Below, piece by piece: positions 30,916-40,271 of a DNA stretch of 64,000 nucleotides (positions are counted from its first letter, which is position 1; every line of letters starts with the position of its first letter). The stretch comes from Thiomicrorhabdus sp963677355 (lineage in GTDB: Bacteria > Pseudomonadota > Gammaproteobacteria > Thiomicrospirales > Thiomicrospiraceae), in assembly GCA_963677355.2 (NCBI GenBank), contig CAXXXQ010000002.1, forward strand, positions 1,240,001 through 1,304,000. Reading direction: 5' to 3'. The notes beneath the pieces are model-generated. The model did no database searches, was not told the origin of the DNA, and saw nothing but the letters and a program-made list of their open reading frames with translations. The translations under genes and the position numbers were made by a program.

Positions 30916-31578
30916 ATGGATCGTCTAAACTCGCCGGTCAAACGTATCAAGGCTCGCTTGGAAAACCTGTTCGTAGACCATGAAATCTTGCGCATACTTT
31001 TTCGCAATTTTTATGCTCTTTCAAACACGGCTTATCGAAGCAACCACCCTTCGGCAGCTTTTATTAAAAAGCTAAAAAGCAAGTACGGAGTCAAGACCAT
31101 TATCAGTATGCGTAAAGCAAACAACTCCGGATCCTATTTACTGGAAAAAGAAGCTTGTTTAAAACAAGGGGTAAAACTAATCAACCACCCCATGTCATCA
31201 CGAAAACTGCCGAAAGCCGACATGGTAATTAAAGCAAAGCAACTTTTACAAGAGGTTGAATACCCTATCCTGATTCATTGCAAATCTGGCGCCGATAGAG
31301 CCGGGTTGATGAGCGTGCTTTACAAGCATTTTGTTGAACAGCAGCCCCTTGAAGAAGCAGTTAAACAGCTGGGCATGAAATATGGGCATTTTCGCTGGGC
31401 AGATACGGGCAAGTTGGATTTCTTTTTCGATAAGTTCTTCGAATACAAGCAAACTCACCCCGAAATTGAGTTTATAGACTGGGTAGAAAACATTTATGAC
31501 CGAGAAAGTCTGGACAAACAGTTCAAAAGTTCAGGCTGGGCGAATATAGTAGTCAACAAGATCCTTCGACGAGAATAA
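30916..31578 (+). CDS. Dual-specificity/tyrosine phosphatase family protein
   Basis: A 220-residue protein with the phosphatase loop HCKSGADRAG (Cys122, Arg128; C-x5-R), preceded by TIISMRKAN and a possible general-acid region. It belongs to a group of DSP-like phosphatases often found beside LPS genes. The substrate could be a phosphorylated lipid, sugar or protein. It is first in the phosphatase-msbA-lpxL operon: msbA begins 8 bp after its stop. Confidence 0.75.
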   Translation: MDRLNSPVKRIKARLENLFVDHEILRILFRNFYALSNTAYRSNHPSAAFIKKLKSKYGVKTIISMRKANNSGSYLLEKEACLKQGVKLINHPMSSRKLPKADMVIKAKQLLQEVEYPILIHCKSGADRAGLMSVLYKHFVEQQPLEEAVKQLGMKYGHFRWADTGKLDFFFDKFFEYKQTHPEIEFIDWVENIYDRESLDKQFKSSGWANIVVNKILRRE

Positions 31579-31586
31579 ACCAGACC

Positions 31587-33341
31587 ATGTTTGATCGCGC
31601 TACCCTCTCTCTCTATCGGCGTCTACTAAACTACATCTTGCCATACAAAGGTATGATTGCCGTTACCTTGCTGTCTTTATTGACCATTGCTGCCATGGAA
31701 CCAGCCACCGCCATGGTACTTAAAGAACTGGTTGACGAAAGCCTAATTGCTAAAAACCCGGACTCTTTTGTGCTGATGCCTCTTCTGTTAGCCGGTGTAT
31801 TTATCGTCAAAGGATTTGCCGAATATTTCAGCAAAGTCTTCAGCAAATGGATTGCCGAAAAAGCCATTCTGAATATCCGTGCCGATATGTATTCCAAAAT
31901 GCAGCATCTGCCGTTCCACAAGTTTCAAAGCTACGGCACCGGTACCCTGATGTCCAAGATCACTTACGATGTTCCGCAAGCCAGCAGTGCGTTATCAACT
32001 GCTTGGGTTATCTTAATACGCGACACTTTGACCGTACTGGCTCTGGTCGCCTATTTACTCTTCATCTCCTGGCAACTCACTTTATTGATGCTGATTATCG
32101 GTCCGGTCGTCGCATATATTATTGATAAAGCAAGCCGTCTGATGCGCCACTCATCCAAAGCGATGCAACAAAACATGGGGCAGCTGACCCATCGTCTTGA
32201 AGAAAGCCTGACCGCTCACCAAGACATTAAAATCTACAGTGCAGAAGAGTACGAAGGTAAACGTTTCCAGAACACCGCAACCGAGCTCTTAAACAACACT
32301 ATGCGCGTCACCCGCGTCTCGGCATTGAATGTACCGCTGGTTCAAGTTTTAGCCGCGATTGCCCTTGCCGGCGTTGTTTATGTTGCTATGCAGATGTCAG
32401 CTCAAGACCTATTCACTCCAGGCGAGTTACTTGCCTACATCACCGCCATGGCATTAACGTTTGAACCGATCCGCCGTTTGACCAGCATTAACGAGACCGT
32501 CCAAAAAGGCATGGCTGCCTCCGAAAGTATCTTTGAACTGCTTGACCAACCCAATGAAATCGACAAAGGCGTAGAGAAACCTTTAAATACCTTAGGAAGC
32601 ATTGAATTCAAAAACGTGGACTTCCAATATCCCGGCAGCAGCGATCTTGCCATCAAACAGCTAAACTTGTCGATTCCTGCCGCTCAAACCACCGCACTAG
32701 TCGGTCAATCGGGCAGTGGAAAATCTACCCTAGTCAACCTGATCTCACGTTTCTACGAACCGACCTCAGGACAGATTCTGCTTGATCAAACCGACATCAG
32801 CACCATTAACCGCAAATTTCTACGTGAACAAATCGCCATGGTCGGCCAGAAAGTTACCCTGTTTGACGATACGGTAGCCGCCAATATTGCTTACGGTCAT
32901 ACTGAGTTTGACCGGGAAAAAATCATTAAAGCCGCCAAAGATGCTCATGCTTGGGAGTTTATCGAAAAACTGCCAAACGGACTCGACACGCAAATCGGTG
33001 AAAACGGCAATCTGCTCTCAGGAGGACAACGTCAGCGAATCGCCATTGCTCGAGCTTTCTTGAAAAACGCACCCATCTTGATTCTGGATGAAGCTACCTC
33101 TGCCCTAGATAATAAAAGCGAACAAATGATCCAAGAAGCGATGGAAGAGCTGCGTCAAAACAGAACCGTCATTATTATTGCCCATCGACTGAGCACCATC
33201 GAAAATGCAGATCAAATCGTCGTTATGGAACATGGTCACATTATCGAAACCGGCAATCACCAGACGTTACTTAACTTGAAAGGCAACTATGCCCAACTCT
33301 ACAACCAAGTTGAAGAACAGGATCAACCACTAGATGGCTAA
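31587..33341 (+). CDS. msbA: Lipid A export ATP-binding/permease protein MsbA
   Basis: A 584-residue half-transporter. Six membrane helices lie in the first about 310 residues; the ATPase domain has Walker A GQSGSGKST (about 372), LSGGQRQRIAIARA (about 478) and ILDEATSALD. It flips lipid A-core across the inner membrane. Length equals E. coli MsbA (582). The stop overlaps the next start by 8 bp (ATGGCTAA), so lpxL is translationally coupled. Confidence 0.95.
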   Translation: MFDRATLSLYRRLLNYILPYKGMIAVTLLSLLTIAAMEPATAMVLKELVDESLIAKNPDSFVLMPLLLAGVFIVKGFAEYFSKVFSKWIAEKAILNIRADMYSKMQHLPFHKFQSYGTGTLMSKITYDVPQASSALSTAWVILIRDTLTVLALVAYLLFISWQLTLLMLIIGPVVAYIIDKASRLMRHSSKAMQQNMGQLTHRLEESLTAHQDIKIYSAEEYEGKRFQNTATELLNNTMRVTRVSALNVPLVQVLAAIALAGVVYVAMQMSAQDLFTPGELLAYITAMALTFEPIRRLTSINETVQKGMAASESIFELLDQPNEIDKGVEKPLNTLGSIEFKNVDFQYPGSSDLAIKQLNLSIPAAQTTALVGQSGSGKSTLVNLISRFYEPTSGQILLDQTDISTINRKFLREQIAMVGQKVTLFDDTVAANIAYGHTEFDREKIIKAAKDAHAWEFIEKLPNGLDTQIGENGNLLSGGQRQRIAIARAFLKNAPILILDEATSALDNKSEQMIQEAMEELRQNRTVIIIAHRLSTIENADQIVVMEHGHIIETGNHQTLLNLKGNYAQLYNQVEEQDQPLDG

Positions 33342-34296
33342 TAGCTCTAAAAAAGACAGCTCAACCGCTTTTGAAACCCGCTTCATCCACCCCAAATACT
33401 GGGGCATATGGCTAGGAGTCGGATTACTATGGCTTATTCACCAGCTACCGTTAGCCGTAAAACTCCAAATCGGCAAACTATTAGGAAAACTACTCTATCT
33501 CATTGGCGCTAAACGCCGTAGGCTAGCGGCCTATAACATCGACTTCTGCTTTCCGGAAATGACTGATCAAGAAAAAAAGTCATTGCTAAAAGCACATTTC
33601 GAGAACCTTGGTTTAAGCATTATCGAAACGGCGATTGTCTGGTGGGGAGATCATCGCAAACATCCCGCAAACCCGAAAGAGCGTTCCATGGTGACATTCA
33701 AGGGACTTGATAACCTACAAACCGCTCTCGCAAGCGGAAAAGGTGTTTTGATTTTAGCGCCACACTTTACTCACCTTGAAATCGCTGGCATGTTTATCTC
33801 GTTTTTGATGAAATACAATCCTGTCTACCGACCGCATAATAACCCTTTGATGGACTACTTGATCAGAAAAGGCCGTTCCATGCCGCATTACAATAGACAG
33901 AGTCATCAAGTTGAAAGCACGGTACCGATTGCTAACTCTAATACTAGAAAGATGCTCAAGGTCTTGAAACAAGGCGAGCACATGATTCTTTTACCTGATC
34001 AACGATACCGGGCAAAAGGTCATGTCGTGGTTCCGTTTTTCGGCCATGACGCCAAAAGCAATCCGGCTACTTCTAAAATCGCAAAATTAACCGACTGTAT
34101 CGTTGTCCCCACTTTCACCAGAAGGAAACAAGGATTCAACTATGAACTGAATTTCTTGCCGGCACTAACGAACTTCCCAAGCGGTGACAGTTATGCAGAT
34201 ACTCTGCGACTACATCAGCTTTATGAAGCGGAGATCAACGAAAATCCCGCTCAATACCTATGGGTTCATAACCGCTGGGATATAAAAAAATACTAA
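33334..34296 (+). CDS. LpxL/LpxM family lipid A acyltransferase
   Basis: A 320-residue late acyltransferase. One N-terminal hydrophobic segment (about 25-45) anchors it; HFTHLEIAGM is the H-x4-E catalytic motif and LLPDQRYRAKG a conserved family block. It adds a secondary acyl chain to Kdo2-lipid IVA at the inner membrane. Coupled to msbA, which exports the product. LpxL against LpxM cannot be told apart here. Confidence 0.88.
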   Translation: MANSSKKDSSTAFETRFIHPKYWGIWLGVGLLWLIHQLPLAVKLQIGKLLGKLLYLIGAKRRRLAAYNIDFCFPEMTDQEKKSLLKAHFENLGLSIIETAIVWWGDHRKHPANPKERSMVTFKGLDNLQTALASGKGVLILAPHFTHLEIAGMFISFLMKYNPVYRPHNNPLMDYLIRKGRSMPHYNRQSHQVESTVPIANSNTRKMLKVLKQGEHMILLPDQRYRAKGHVVVPFFGHDAKSNPATSKIAKLTDCIVVPTFTRRKQGFNYELNFLPALTNFPSGDSYADTLRLHQLYEAEINENPAQYLWVHNRWDIKKY

Positions 34297-34325
34297 TATT
34301 AAATCGTTTGACAACACAAACAAAA

Positions 34326-34361
34326 AAGCCGTATGAGCAATCAGGCTCATACGGCTTTTTC
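34326..34361. terminator. Bidirectional terminator between lpxL and ilvE operons
   Basis: AGCCGTATGAGC (34327-34338) and GCTCATACGGCT (34345-34356) form a perfect 12-bp stem with a 6-nt loop, flanked by A-run and T-run, so it can serve both convergent operons. Confidence 0.92.
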
Positions 34362-34379
34362 AGTTCTAACCACTGTCTT

Positions 34380-34586
34380 TTAGTGAGCGGCGTGATTTGG
34401 ATCAAAATCTTTTAACGTATAAACCGCACCACAATATGGACACTTGGCTTCACCGGTTTCCTCAATCGGTAGGAAAACGCGCGGGTGCGAATTCCACTGA
34501 CTCATTTCCGGAGTCGGACAATGCAGCGGAAGATCCGCATAAGTGACTTCATAATGAGACTTTGCATTAGTTGAATTCGAACTCAT
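34380..34586 (-). CDS. Small zinc-finger domain protein (NDUFS6-like)
   Basis: A 68-residue protein with LHCPTPEMSQWNSHPRVFLPI and CPYCGAVYTL: one Cys, one His and a CPxCG pair form a likely Zn site as in the COG4391 family of small zinc-finger proteins related to mitochondrial NDUFS6. Function in bacteria is unclear. It starts 10 bp after ilvE, a common neighbour pairing in gammaproteobacteria and betaproteobacteria. Confidence 0.85.
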   Translation of the reverse strand: MSSNSTNAKSHYEVTYADLPLHCPTPEMSQWNSHPRVFLPIEETGEAKCPYCGAVYTLKDFDPNHAAH

Positions 34587-34596
34587 TACCGCCTCC

Positions 34597-35523
34597 TTAT
34601 TTTACCGTTGCCAACCAATCCATGTGCTCCGACGAGCGACCATGCACAATATCAAAATAAAGAGACTGTAGTTTCTCAGTGATCGGGCCACGAGAACCTT
34701 GACCGATTGGTCGGTTGTCCAGCTCACGAATCGGTGTAACTTCTGCCGCTGTACCGGTAAAGAAAGCTTCGTCGGCAATGTAAACTTCATCACGGGTAAT
34801 ACGCTTCTCACGCACCTCAATCCCCTGCTCTTTCGCCAGCTGCATGATCGTTTTACGAGTAATTCCGTCTAGACAAGACGTGAGTTCAGGAGTGTAAAGC
34901 ACGCCGTCTTTAACCATAAAGAAGTTTTCACCGGAGCCTTCCGAAACATAACCGTCTACATCCAGCAGCAAAGCTTCATCACAACCGTGATGAATCGCTT
35001 CTTGCAATGCCAACATGGAGTTCATGTATTGACCATTTGATTTGGCTTTGGTCATGGTGACATTTACATGGTGGCGGGTATAAGACGAAGTTGCAATTTT
35101 AATACCACGAGTCAGGTTCTCCTCACCCATGTAAGCACCCCATTCCCATGCCGCAACCATTACATGGACTTTCAGGTTATCAGCGCGCAACCCCATTCCT
35201 TCGGAACCGTAGAAAGCCATCGGACGGATGTAAGCTGATTTTAAATTATTTTCACGAACGGCCGCCTTTTGCGCTTCATCCAGCGTCTCTTTATCGAAAG
35301 GCATGTCCATATTCATGATTTTTGCAGAGTTAAGCAAACGATTGGTATGCGCATCCAAACGGAAAATAGCAGTACCTTGCTCGGCCTCATAAGCACGCAC
35401 ACCTTCAAACACACCCAACCCATAATGTAAGGTATGTGTCAGCACGTGAACTTTTGCGTCACGCCAAGGAACCATTTCACCGTCTAACCAAATCAGGCCA
35501 TCTCTATCTGCCATCGTTTGCAT
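34597..35523 (-). CDS. ilvE: Branched-chain amino acid aminotransferase
   Basis: A 308-residue class IV PLP aminotransferase. FEGVRAY, RLDAHTNRL, AKSNGQYMNSMLA (with the PLP lysine), EGSGENFFMV and FFTGTAAEVTPI are the IlvE signature, and 308 residues is the usual length. It makes Ile, Val and Leu from their keto acids with glutamate. I keep ATG at 35523 because GGAG lies 8 nt upstream; the internal ATG at 35514 is the alternative. Confidence 0.95.
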   Translation of the reverse strand: MQTMADRDGLIWLDGEMVPWRDAKVHVLTHTLHYGLGVFEGVRAYEAEQGTAIFRLDAHTNRLLNSAKIMNMDMPFDKETLDEAQKAAVRENNLKSAYIRPMAFYGSEGMGLRADNLKVHVMVAAWEWGAYMGEENLTRGIKIATSSYTRHHVNVTMTKAKSNGQYMNSMLALQEAIHHGCDEALLLDVDGYVSEGSGENFFMVKDGVLYTPELTSCLDGITRKTIMQLAKEQGIEVREKRITRDEVYIADEAFFTGTAAEVTPIRELDNRPIGQGSRGPITEKLQSLYFDIVHGRSSEHMDWLATVK

Positions 35524-35887
35524 TCACAAATCTCCACAAAAATTAAAAATATCAAGAGCGATATTTTATCCTAAATCTTATAACTTTGGCTTTAACTTTT
35601 ATTATCTAAAACATCTTTTAATCACAAGCTCTTATCGGCATTTTCGACTATTAACTCAAATAAATCCCTGATAGCTTCTGATTTACAGGGAAACTTGCAT
35701 TTTGCTTAAATTTAGCTAGAATTATTTATTTGGTTTTTACGCAACTCGTTACATATTACTCGCGTAATCAAAAAAGCAACTTCGCAGAAAGTATCTGTAA
35801 AAAATCCTATTGACTGGATCATCAGGTTTCTTACAAATACTTATCTCGGGTTGCTTTTTTTGTTTTTATTCAACTGGATTAAAAGCT
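35524..35887. promoter_or_regulatory. Divergent ilvE/argD region with argD leader
   Basis: A plausible argD promoter is TTGGTT (35730-35735), 18 bp, TATTAC (35754-35759), giving a leader of about 120 nt. The leader contains the terminator-like structure listed separately. I see no convincing ARG box. The AT-rich stretch 35524-35700 must hold the ilvE promoter, but no clear match was found. Confidence 0.4.
35770..35861 (+). terminator. Candidate attenuator hairpin in argD leader
   Basis: AAAAAGCAAC (35771-35780) pairs with GTTGCTTTTTT (35850-35860), and AAGTAT (35789-35794) with ATACTT (35838-35843) inside it. The 3' arm runs into seven Ts. It ends about 27 bp before the argD ATG. The long apical loop (about 43 nt) leaves room for an alternative fold. 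Confidence 0.5.
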
Positions 35888-37066
35888 ATGTCAGAACATT
35901 TAATGAACACTTACGCTCGGTTGCCCGTGACCTTCAAAAAAGGGGAAGGTGCCACGTTAAAGGACAGCAATGGCAAGCAATACCTAGATGCAATCAGTGG
36001 TATTGCCGTATGCAGCCTAGGCCACGCCCATCCGGCGATTAGCGAAGCGATTTGCAAGCAGAGTCAAAAACTGCTGCATACTTCCAACCTGTACGAAATC
36101 AAAAAACAACAACAACTTGCCGATCAACTGATTGAACTATCCGGCATGGAACGTGTGTTTTTCTGTAATTCAGGCGCGGAAGCCAATGAAACCGCCATTA
36201 AAATTGCACGAAAGTTCGCGAATGATCAACAGATTCAACATCCGCAAATCATCGTTATGGAAAACAGCTTTCATGGTCGTACCATGGCCACACTGTCGGC
36301 AACCGGTAATGACAAAGTTCAGGCCGGTTTTGCACCATTGGTGGAAGGCTTTTTACGCGTCCCTTTTGATGACATTGACGCCATTAAGGCACAAGTTGGC
36401 AACCCAAATATTGTTGCCGTTCTGGTTGAACCAATCCAGGGAGAAGGTGGCGTACACGTGCCTAAACAAGGCTACCTGAAAGCGATTAGCGAACTCTGTC
36501 AGGCCAATAACTGGCTGTTTATGCTGGATGAAATCCAAACGGGAATAGGACGAACCGGAAAATGGTTTGCTCACCAGCATGATGGCATTGTTCCAGATGT
36601 GATGACGCTGGCGAAAGCGCTAGGTAACGGCGTACCAATTGGTGCCTGTATCGCAAACGGCAAAGCCACCAACGTACTGGCTCCGGGCAACCACGGTACT
36701 ACTTTTGGCGGCAACCCATTAGCCTGCGCTGCGGGCCTTGCGGTTATCGAAACCATGAAAGTCCACAATTGGGCTGACACGATCGCGAAAAAAGGTGACA
36801 AGCTATTGAAACGTCTAGCAACCAAATTGGAAAACGTTGATGGCGTTGTCGATATTCGTGGTAAAGGCTACATGATCGGCATTCAGCTAGACAGACCCTG
36901 TGGCGAGCTAGCCGGCCAAGCGCTTGAGCAAGGCTTGCTGATCAATGTAACGCGTGGTGACACGGTACGTCTACTACCGACATTTGTCATGAGCAGCGAA
37001 CAAACCGATACTTTAGTCAGCATCCTGAGCAAGCTGATTAAAGATTTTCTTGAACAGAACAAATAA
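35888..37066 (+). CDS. argD: Acetylornithine aminotransferase
   Basis: A 392-residue class III PLP aminotransferase: FCNSGAEANETAIKIARK, MENSFHGRT, EPIQGEGGV, DEIQTGIGRTG and TLAKALGNGVPIGA (PLP lysine) are all present. It makes N-acetylornithine from the semialdehyde in arginine synthesis. The frame is open to 35810, but I start at ATG 35888 (MSEHLMNTYARLPV), which fits family N-termini; the extra 26 codons fall in the leader hairpin. argF follows 11 bp later. Confidence 0.94.
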   Translation: MSEHLMNTYARLPVTFKKGEGATLKDSNGKQYLDAISGIAVCSLGHAHPAISEAICKQSQKLLHTSNLYEIKKQQQLADQLIELSGMERVFFCNSGAEANETAIKIARKFANDQQIQHPQIIVMENSFHGRTMATLSATGNDKVQAGFAPLVEGFLRVPFDDIDAIKAQVGNPNIVAVLVEPIQGEGGVHVPKQGYLKAISELCQANNWLFMLDEIQTGIGRTGKWFAHQHDGIVPDVMTLAKALGNGVPIGACIANGKATNVLAPGNHGTTFGGNPLACAAGLAVIETMKVHNWADTIAKKGDKLLKRLATKLENVDGVVDIRGKGYMIGIQLDRPCGELAGQALEQGLLINVTRGDTVRLLPTFVMSSEQTDTLVSILSKLIKDFLEQNK

Positions 37067-37077
37067 AAGACAGAACT

Positions 37078-37983
37078 ATGAGTGTAAGACATTTCTTAAC
37101 CCTGAAAGACCTGACAACTGCCGAGCTTCAGCAGATTATTCAGCGCGGCATCGAACTTAAAGAGATGCAGAAAGCGGGTGAAATTTATGAACCTCTAAAA
37201 AACCAGACATTGGCAATGATTTTTGAAAAATCATCGACTCGTACCCGCATCTCATTTGAAACCGGCATGACCCAACTAGGTGGGCATGCCCTGTTCCTAT
37301 CACCAAGAGATACCCAGCTAGGCCGCGGTGAACCAATTGAAGACAGTGCACGCGTCATTTCCAGCATGGTCGACGGCATCATGATCCGTACCTTCGGGCA
37401 TGACATTGTTGAGACTTTTGCCCAATATTCTTCAGTTCCGGTCATCAATGCACTGACGGATGACTTCCATCCATGCCAGCTGCTAGCCGATATGCAAACC
37501 TACCAGGAACACCGTGGCAGCATTCAGGGTAAAACCGTCACCTGGGTCGGTGATGGCAACAACATGTGCCATTCGTACATCAATGCTGCGGCACAATATG
37601 ACTTCAAATTACGCATTGCCTGCCCTGAAGGCTATGATCCGAATATGGAGCTGGTCAAACAGAATCAAGACCGAGTTGAAATCGTGCGCAATACCATGGA
37701 TGCAGCTGAAAACTCGGATTTAATTGTCACGGATGTTTGGGCCAGCATGGGACAGGAAGAAGAGCAAAAACTTCGTGAAAAAGCGTTTGCCGACTATCAA
37801 GTCAATCAAGCCGTAATGGGTAAAGCAGATCCTGATGCATTATTCATGCACTGCCTGCCGGCGCATCGTGGTGAAGAAGTCACCGCAGATGTCATTGACG
37901 CCAAAGACTCGGTTGTCTGGGACGAAGCGGAAAATCGCCTACACGCCCAAAAAGCACTGCTTGAGTTTTTGATGAAAAAGTGA
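37078..37983 (+). CDS. argF: Ornithine carbamoyltransferase
   Basis: A 301-residue enzyme with the carbamoyl phosphate motif EKSSTRTRISFE, the DDFHPCQLLADMQT ornithine-side motif and FMHCLPAHRGEEV near the C-terminus. It makes citrulline from ornithine and carbamoyl phosphate. Second gene of argD-argF; a terminator follows 33 bp after the stop. Confidence 0.95.
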   Translation: MSVRHFLTLKDLTTAELQQIIQRGIELKEMQKAGEIYEPLKNQTLAMIFEKSSTRTRISFETGMTQLGGHALFLSPRDTQLGRGEPIEDSARVISSMVDGIMIRTFGHDIVETFAQYSSVPVINALTDDFHPCQLLADMQTYQEHRGSIQGKTVTWVGDGNNMCHSYINAAAQYDFKLRIACPEGYDPNMELVKQNQDRVEIVRNTMDAAENSDLIVTDVWASMGQEEEQKLREKAFADYQVNQAVMGKADPDALFMHCLPAHRGEEVTADVIDAKDSVVWDEAENRLHAQKALLEFLMKK

Positions 37984-38015
37984 TTATTATTTTTATAGGT
38001 AATTCTTACGCAATA

Positions 38016-38042
38016 AAAACCCTGAAAATGCAGGGTTTTTAT
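38016..38042. terminator. Terminator between argF and the Ig-like lipoprotein gene
   Basis: AAAACCCTG, 6-nt loop, CAGGGTTTT, then T. A-run and T-run on both sides allow it to serve both convergent genes. Confidence 0.88.
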
Positions 38043-38057
38043 ACTTGAACCGCTTTT

Positions 38058-40271
38058 CTAATTAGCAGGATCATTATATGAAATTGTTTTCGTAATTTTC
38101 TGCCCAGTCGGCGGCTGTACATACAATTCGTAATAACCCGTTAAATCAACAGCGTAAGACGTAGTTGGAACTGCGGTTACTAATAACTCCACATATTTTG
38201 TCGTATTTGGTATCGAAGTCATGGAAATATCAGAAAACTCAGGACGAGCTTCTTCAACAAGAGCATCGTCGGATACTGAATTCAAATCAGTATAGTAGCT
38301 AATTGACGTCCCATCTGGTGCTGATTGCCTAACTGCAATTTCACAAGCGGCATCATCTGGATCTGTAGTACTCACACGAGTAATACCATCCGCAGCGTAA
38401 CAAAGAGCAACTGTATCCTCTATAACAAAACTAATCACCTTAGTACCATCTAATAAAAGCACATCATCACTATTAAACTCTGTACACTGCGCGACTCTAA
38501 TCTTACCCGTAATAGAGTCCACACACTCCTGTCCATCATTTGAGATATATACGGATACAGATGGCGTTTTGCTTGACATCACTAAATAAGCAGAGTCTCT
38601 CACATGAGTTAATAAATTCGAACCTAATGCTAATCCTTCCTCAAGATCGCTAGAACAACGTAAAGTATCATTACATGGATACCCGTTAAACAACCCATCT
38701 GGCTGATCAAAAGAACCATTTACATTATAATCAAAGAATGCATCAAAATAGGAAAAACTATTTGCCGTAGGATCATATGCCCCATCTTCATCAGCGTCTA
38801 AGTAAGCCTCTGGCATATCATCAAAATCATCTCCCGCATCGAAAATACCATTTCCATTCCTATCATAAAATGATTCATGCCCTACAGCGTACGCCATAAT
38901 GGTTGCTCTATGGTCTTCTGGCCTTGGATTTTGACTCACCCAATTAACTGAACATGCCCCATCTTTAGTAAAACAAGAACCTTCAATAGAGCCACCTTCT
39001 GTTGTAAAGTTCACCGTAGTGTTATCTGGCACAGGATTATTGTATCTATCTGCCACTCTTGCGGTCACTCCAACTACCACCCCATCATGATTCCAAGCAT
39101 CAGGTGCAAATGTTTCTACAGATATACTTAAGCTATTTTGATCTGGAATACCTGATGTAATTGTTAACTGACTTGAATTAGCATAAACAGTATTACCAAG
39201 CTCATCTTCATAATAAGCAATAACACGAACAGGTGTTGCGACATAACCGGCAATTACATCAATGGAAACATTGCCTTGCAAGTCTGAAGTACCTTTTGCT
39301 GTATTAGATAAGGTAATCCCTCCTACATCTGTAGTAAGCGCAAAATTAACATCAACTCCCGACAAAGGATTACCGGACTTATCTAGTAATTTGAAAGTCA
39401 CCTCTGAGACTTCACCGTAGCCAAGATCCCCAGTTCCTTTTAATGAGATAATTTCTGGATCAGCTCCAACAAACTGAATGGAGCCTGCTTCCGGCGGAGC
39501 TTCTCCGTCATCAACAACATTCGAAGCATAAAATTCATAGATAAAAATAGCATCTTCGACGGCAGAATCGGAAGAAGCCGTCAAATACCCAGGGTACTCG
39601 CCAAAAGTTATCTCTGGCGACTCAATCTGGATAGTCGCTTGACCATTGACATCTGTTTTAACCTGATTGGTGTTACCTATTACAGAACCCGACGTTACCG
39701 AAACATCTATCAGTTTATCCGGCATGACCTGACCTGTCTCATCAAGCAAAGTAAAAGTAACGAATGCATACTCATCCGAAGGAATTTCGTTTGTTTCCGT
39801 ACCTGTTGCCGTACCAATTCTCATCTCAACTAAAATTCCTGTTGTGGCAACAATAGGTGCATCACTAGCAACAAACTCGTAATTTAAATCTGTCGAAAAT
39901 TCTTGATAACTGGCTGACACAGTACCAGGGCTCGTATTCCCTTCAAATTCAGGGGCATAGATCAGCGCACTAGCTCGTCCATTGTCATCGGTCAAAACCA
40001 CCGTTTGATTCAGCGCTCCTGATGATGCACTAATATCGACCAACTCATTCGCAATTGGCAGATTTTCTTCGTCTGTAAGGTATATTTCAACTCGAGCTTG
40101 AGTGTTTTCATTAATTCGATTTGTAGCAACATCAGTAGAGTTGTCATACATGGCTAAATTGACACCGGGTTCTGCATTTAAAACCACATCACTTCCCCCC
40201 CCTGTTGGCCCTCCACAGGCCGACAGCATTGCCAGCGTTAATAGCCCTAACAACTTGCCTATACTATTCAT
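38058..40271 (-). CDS. Large Ig-like (Big_1) lipoprotein with Ca-binding-like repeats
   Basis: A 737-residue lipoprotein: signal peptide with lipobox LSAC (Cys19), then about four bacterial Ig-like (invasin/intimin type) domains between about 30 and 480, each with variants of LxDxxGxP(L/I/V)xxxxV and a DxxGxAxxxI block. At about 463-525 lie EF-hand/dockerin-like Asp-rich loops (DRNGNGIFDAGDD, DADEDGAYDP, DYNVNGSFD). The C-terminal 200 residues hold several Cys and no recognised domain. Such proteins act at the cell surface or periplasm, for adhesion or structure. The ATG abuts the recR stop with no gap, so it appears to be read from the dnaX operon. Confidence 0.75.
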   Translation of the reverse strand: MNSIGKLLGLLTLAMLSACGGPTGGGSDVVLNAEPGVNLAMYDNSTDVATNRINENTQARVEIYLTDEENLPIANELVDISASSGALNQTVVLTDDNGRASALIYAPEFEGNTSPGTVSASYQEFSTDLNYEFVASDAPIVATTGILVEMRIGTATGTETNEIPSDEYAFVTFTLLDETGQVMPDKLIDVSVTSGSVIGNTNQVKTDVNGQATIQIESPEITFGEYPGYLTASSDSAVEDAIFIYEFYASNVVDDGEAPPEAGSIQFVGADPEIISLKGTGDLGYGEVSEVTFKLLDKSGNPLSGVDVNFALTTDVGGITLSNTAKGTSDLQGNVSIDVIAGYVATPVRVIAYYEDELGNTVYANSSQLTITSGIPDQNSLSISVETFAPDAWNHDGVVVGVTARVADRYNNPVPDNTTVNFTTEGGSIEGSCFTKDGACSVNWVSQNPRPEDHRATIMAYAVGHESFYDRNGNGIFDAGDDFDDMPEAYLDADEDGAYDPTANSFSYFDAFFDYNVNGSFDQPDGLFNGYPCNDTLRCSSDLEEGLALGSNLLTHVRDSAYLVMSSKTPSVSVYISNDGQECVDSITGKIRVAQCTEFNSDDVLLLDGTKVISFVIEDTVALCYAADGITRVSTTDPDDAACEIAVRQSAPDGTSISYYTDLNSVSDDALVEEARPEFSDISMTSIPNTTKYVELLVTAVPTTSYAVDLTGYYELYVQPPTGQKITKTISYNDPAN

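Noticed and set aside
35810..35887. N-terminal extension of argD
   Set aside because: Begins with TTG and lies in the leader hairpin; family N-termini match the ATG at 35888.
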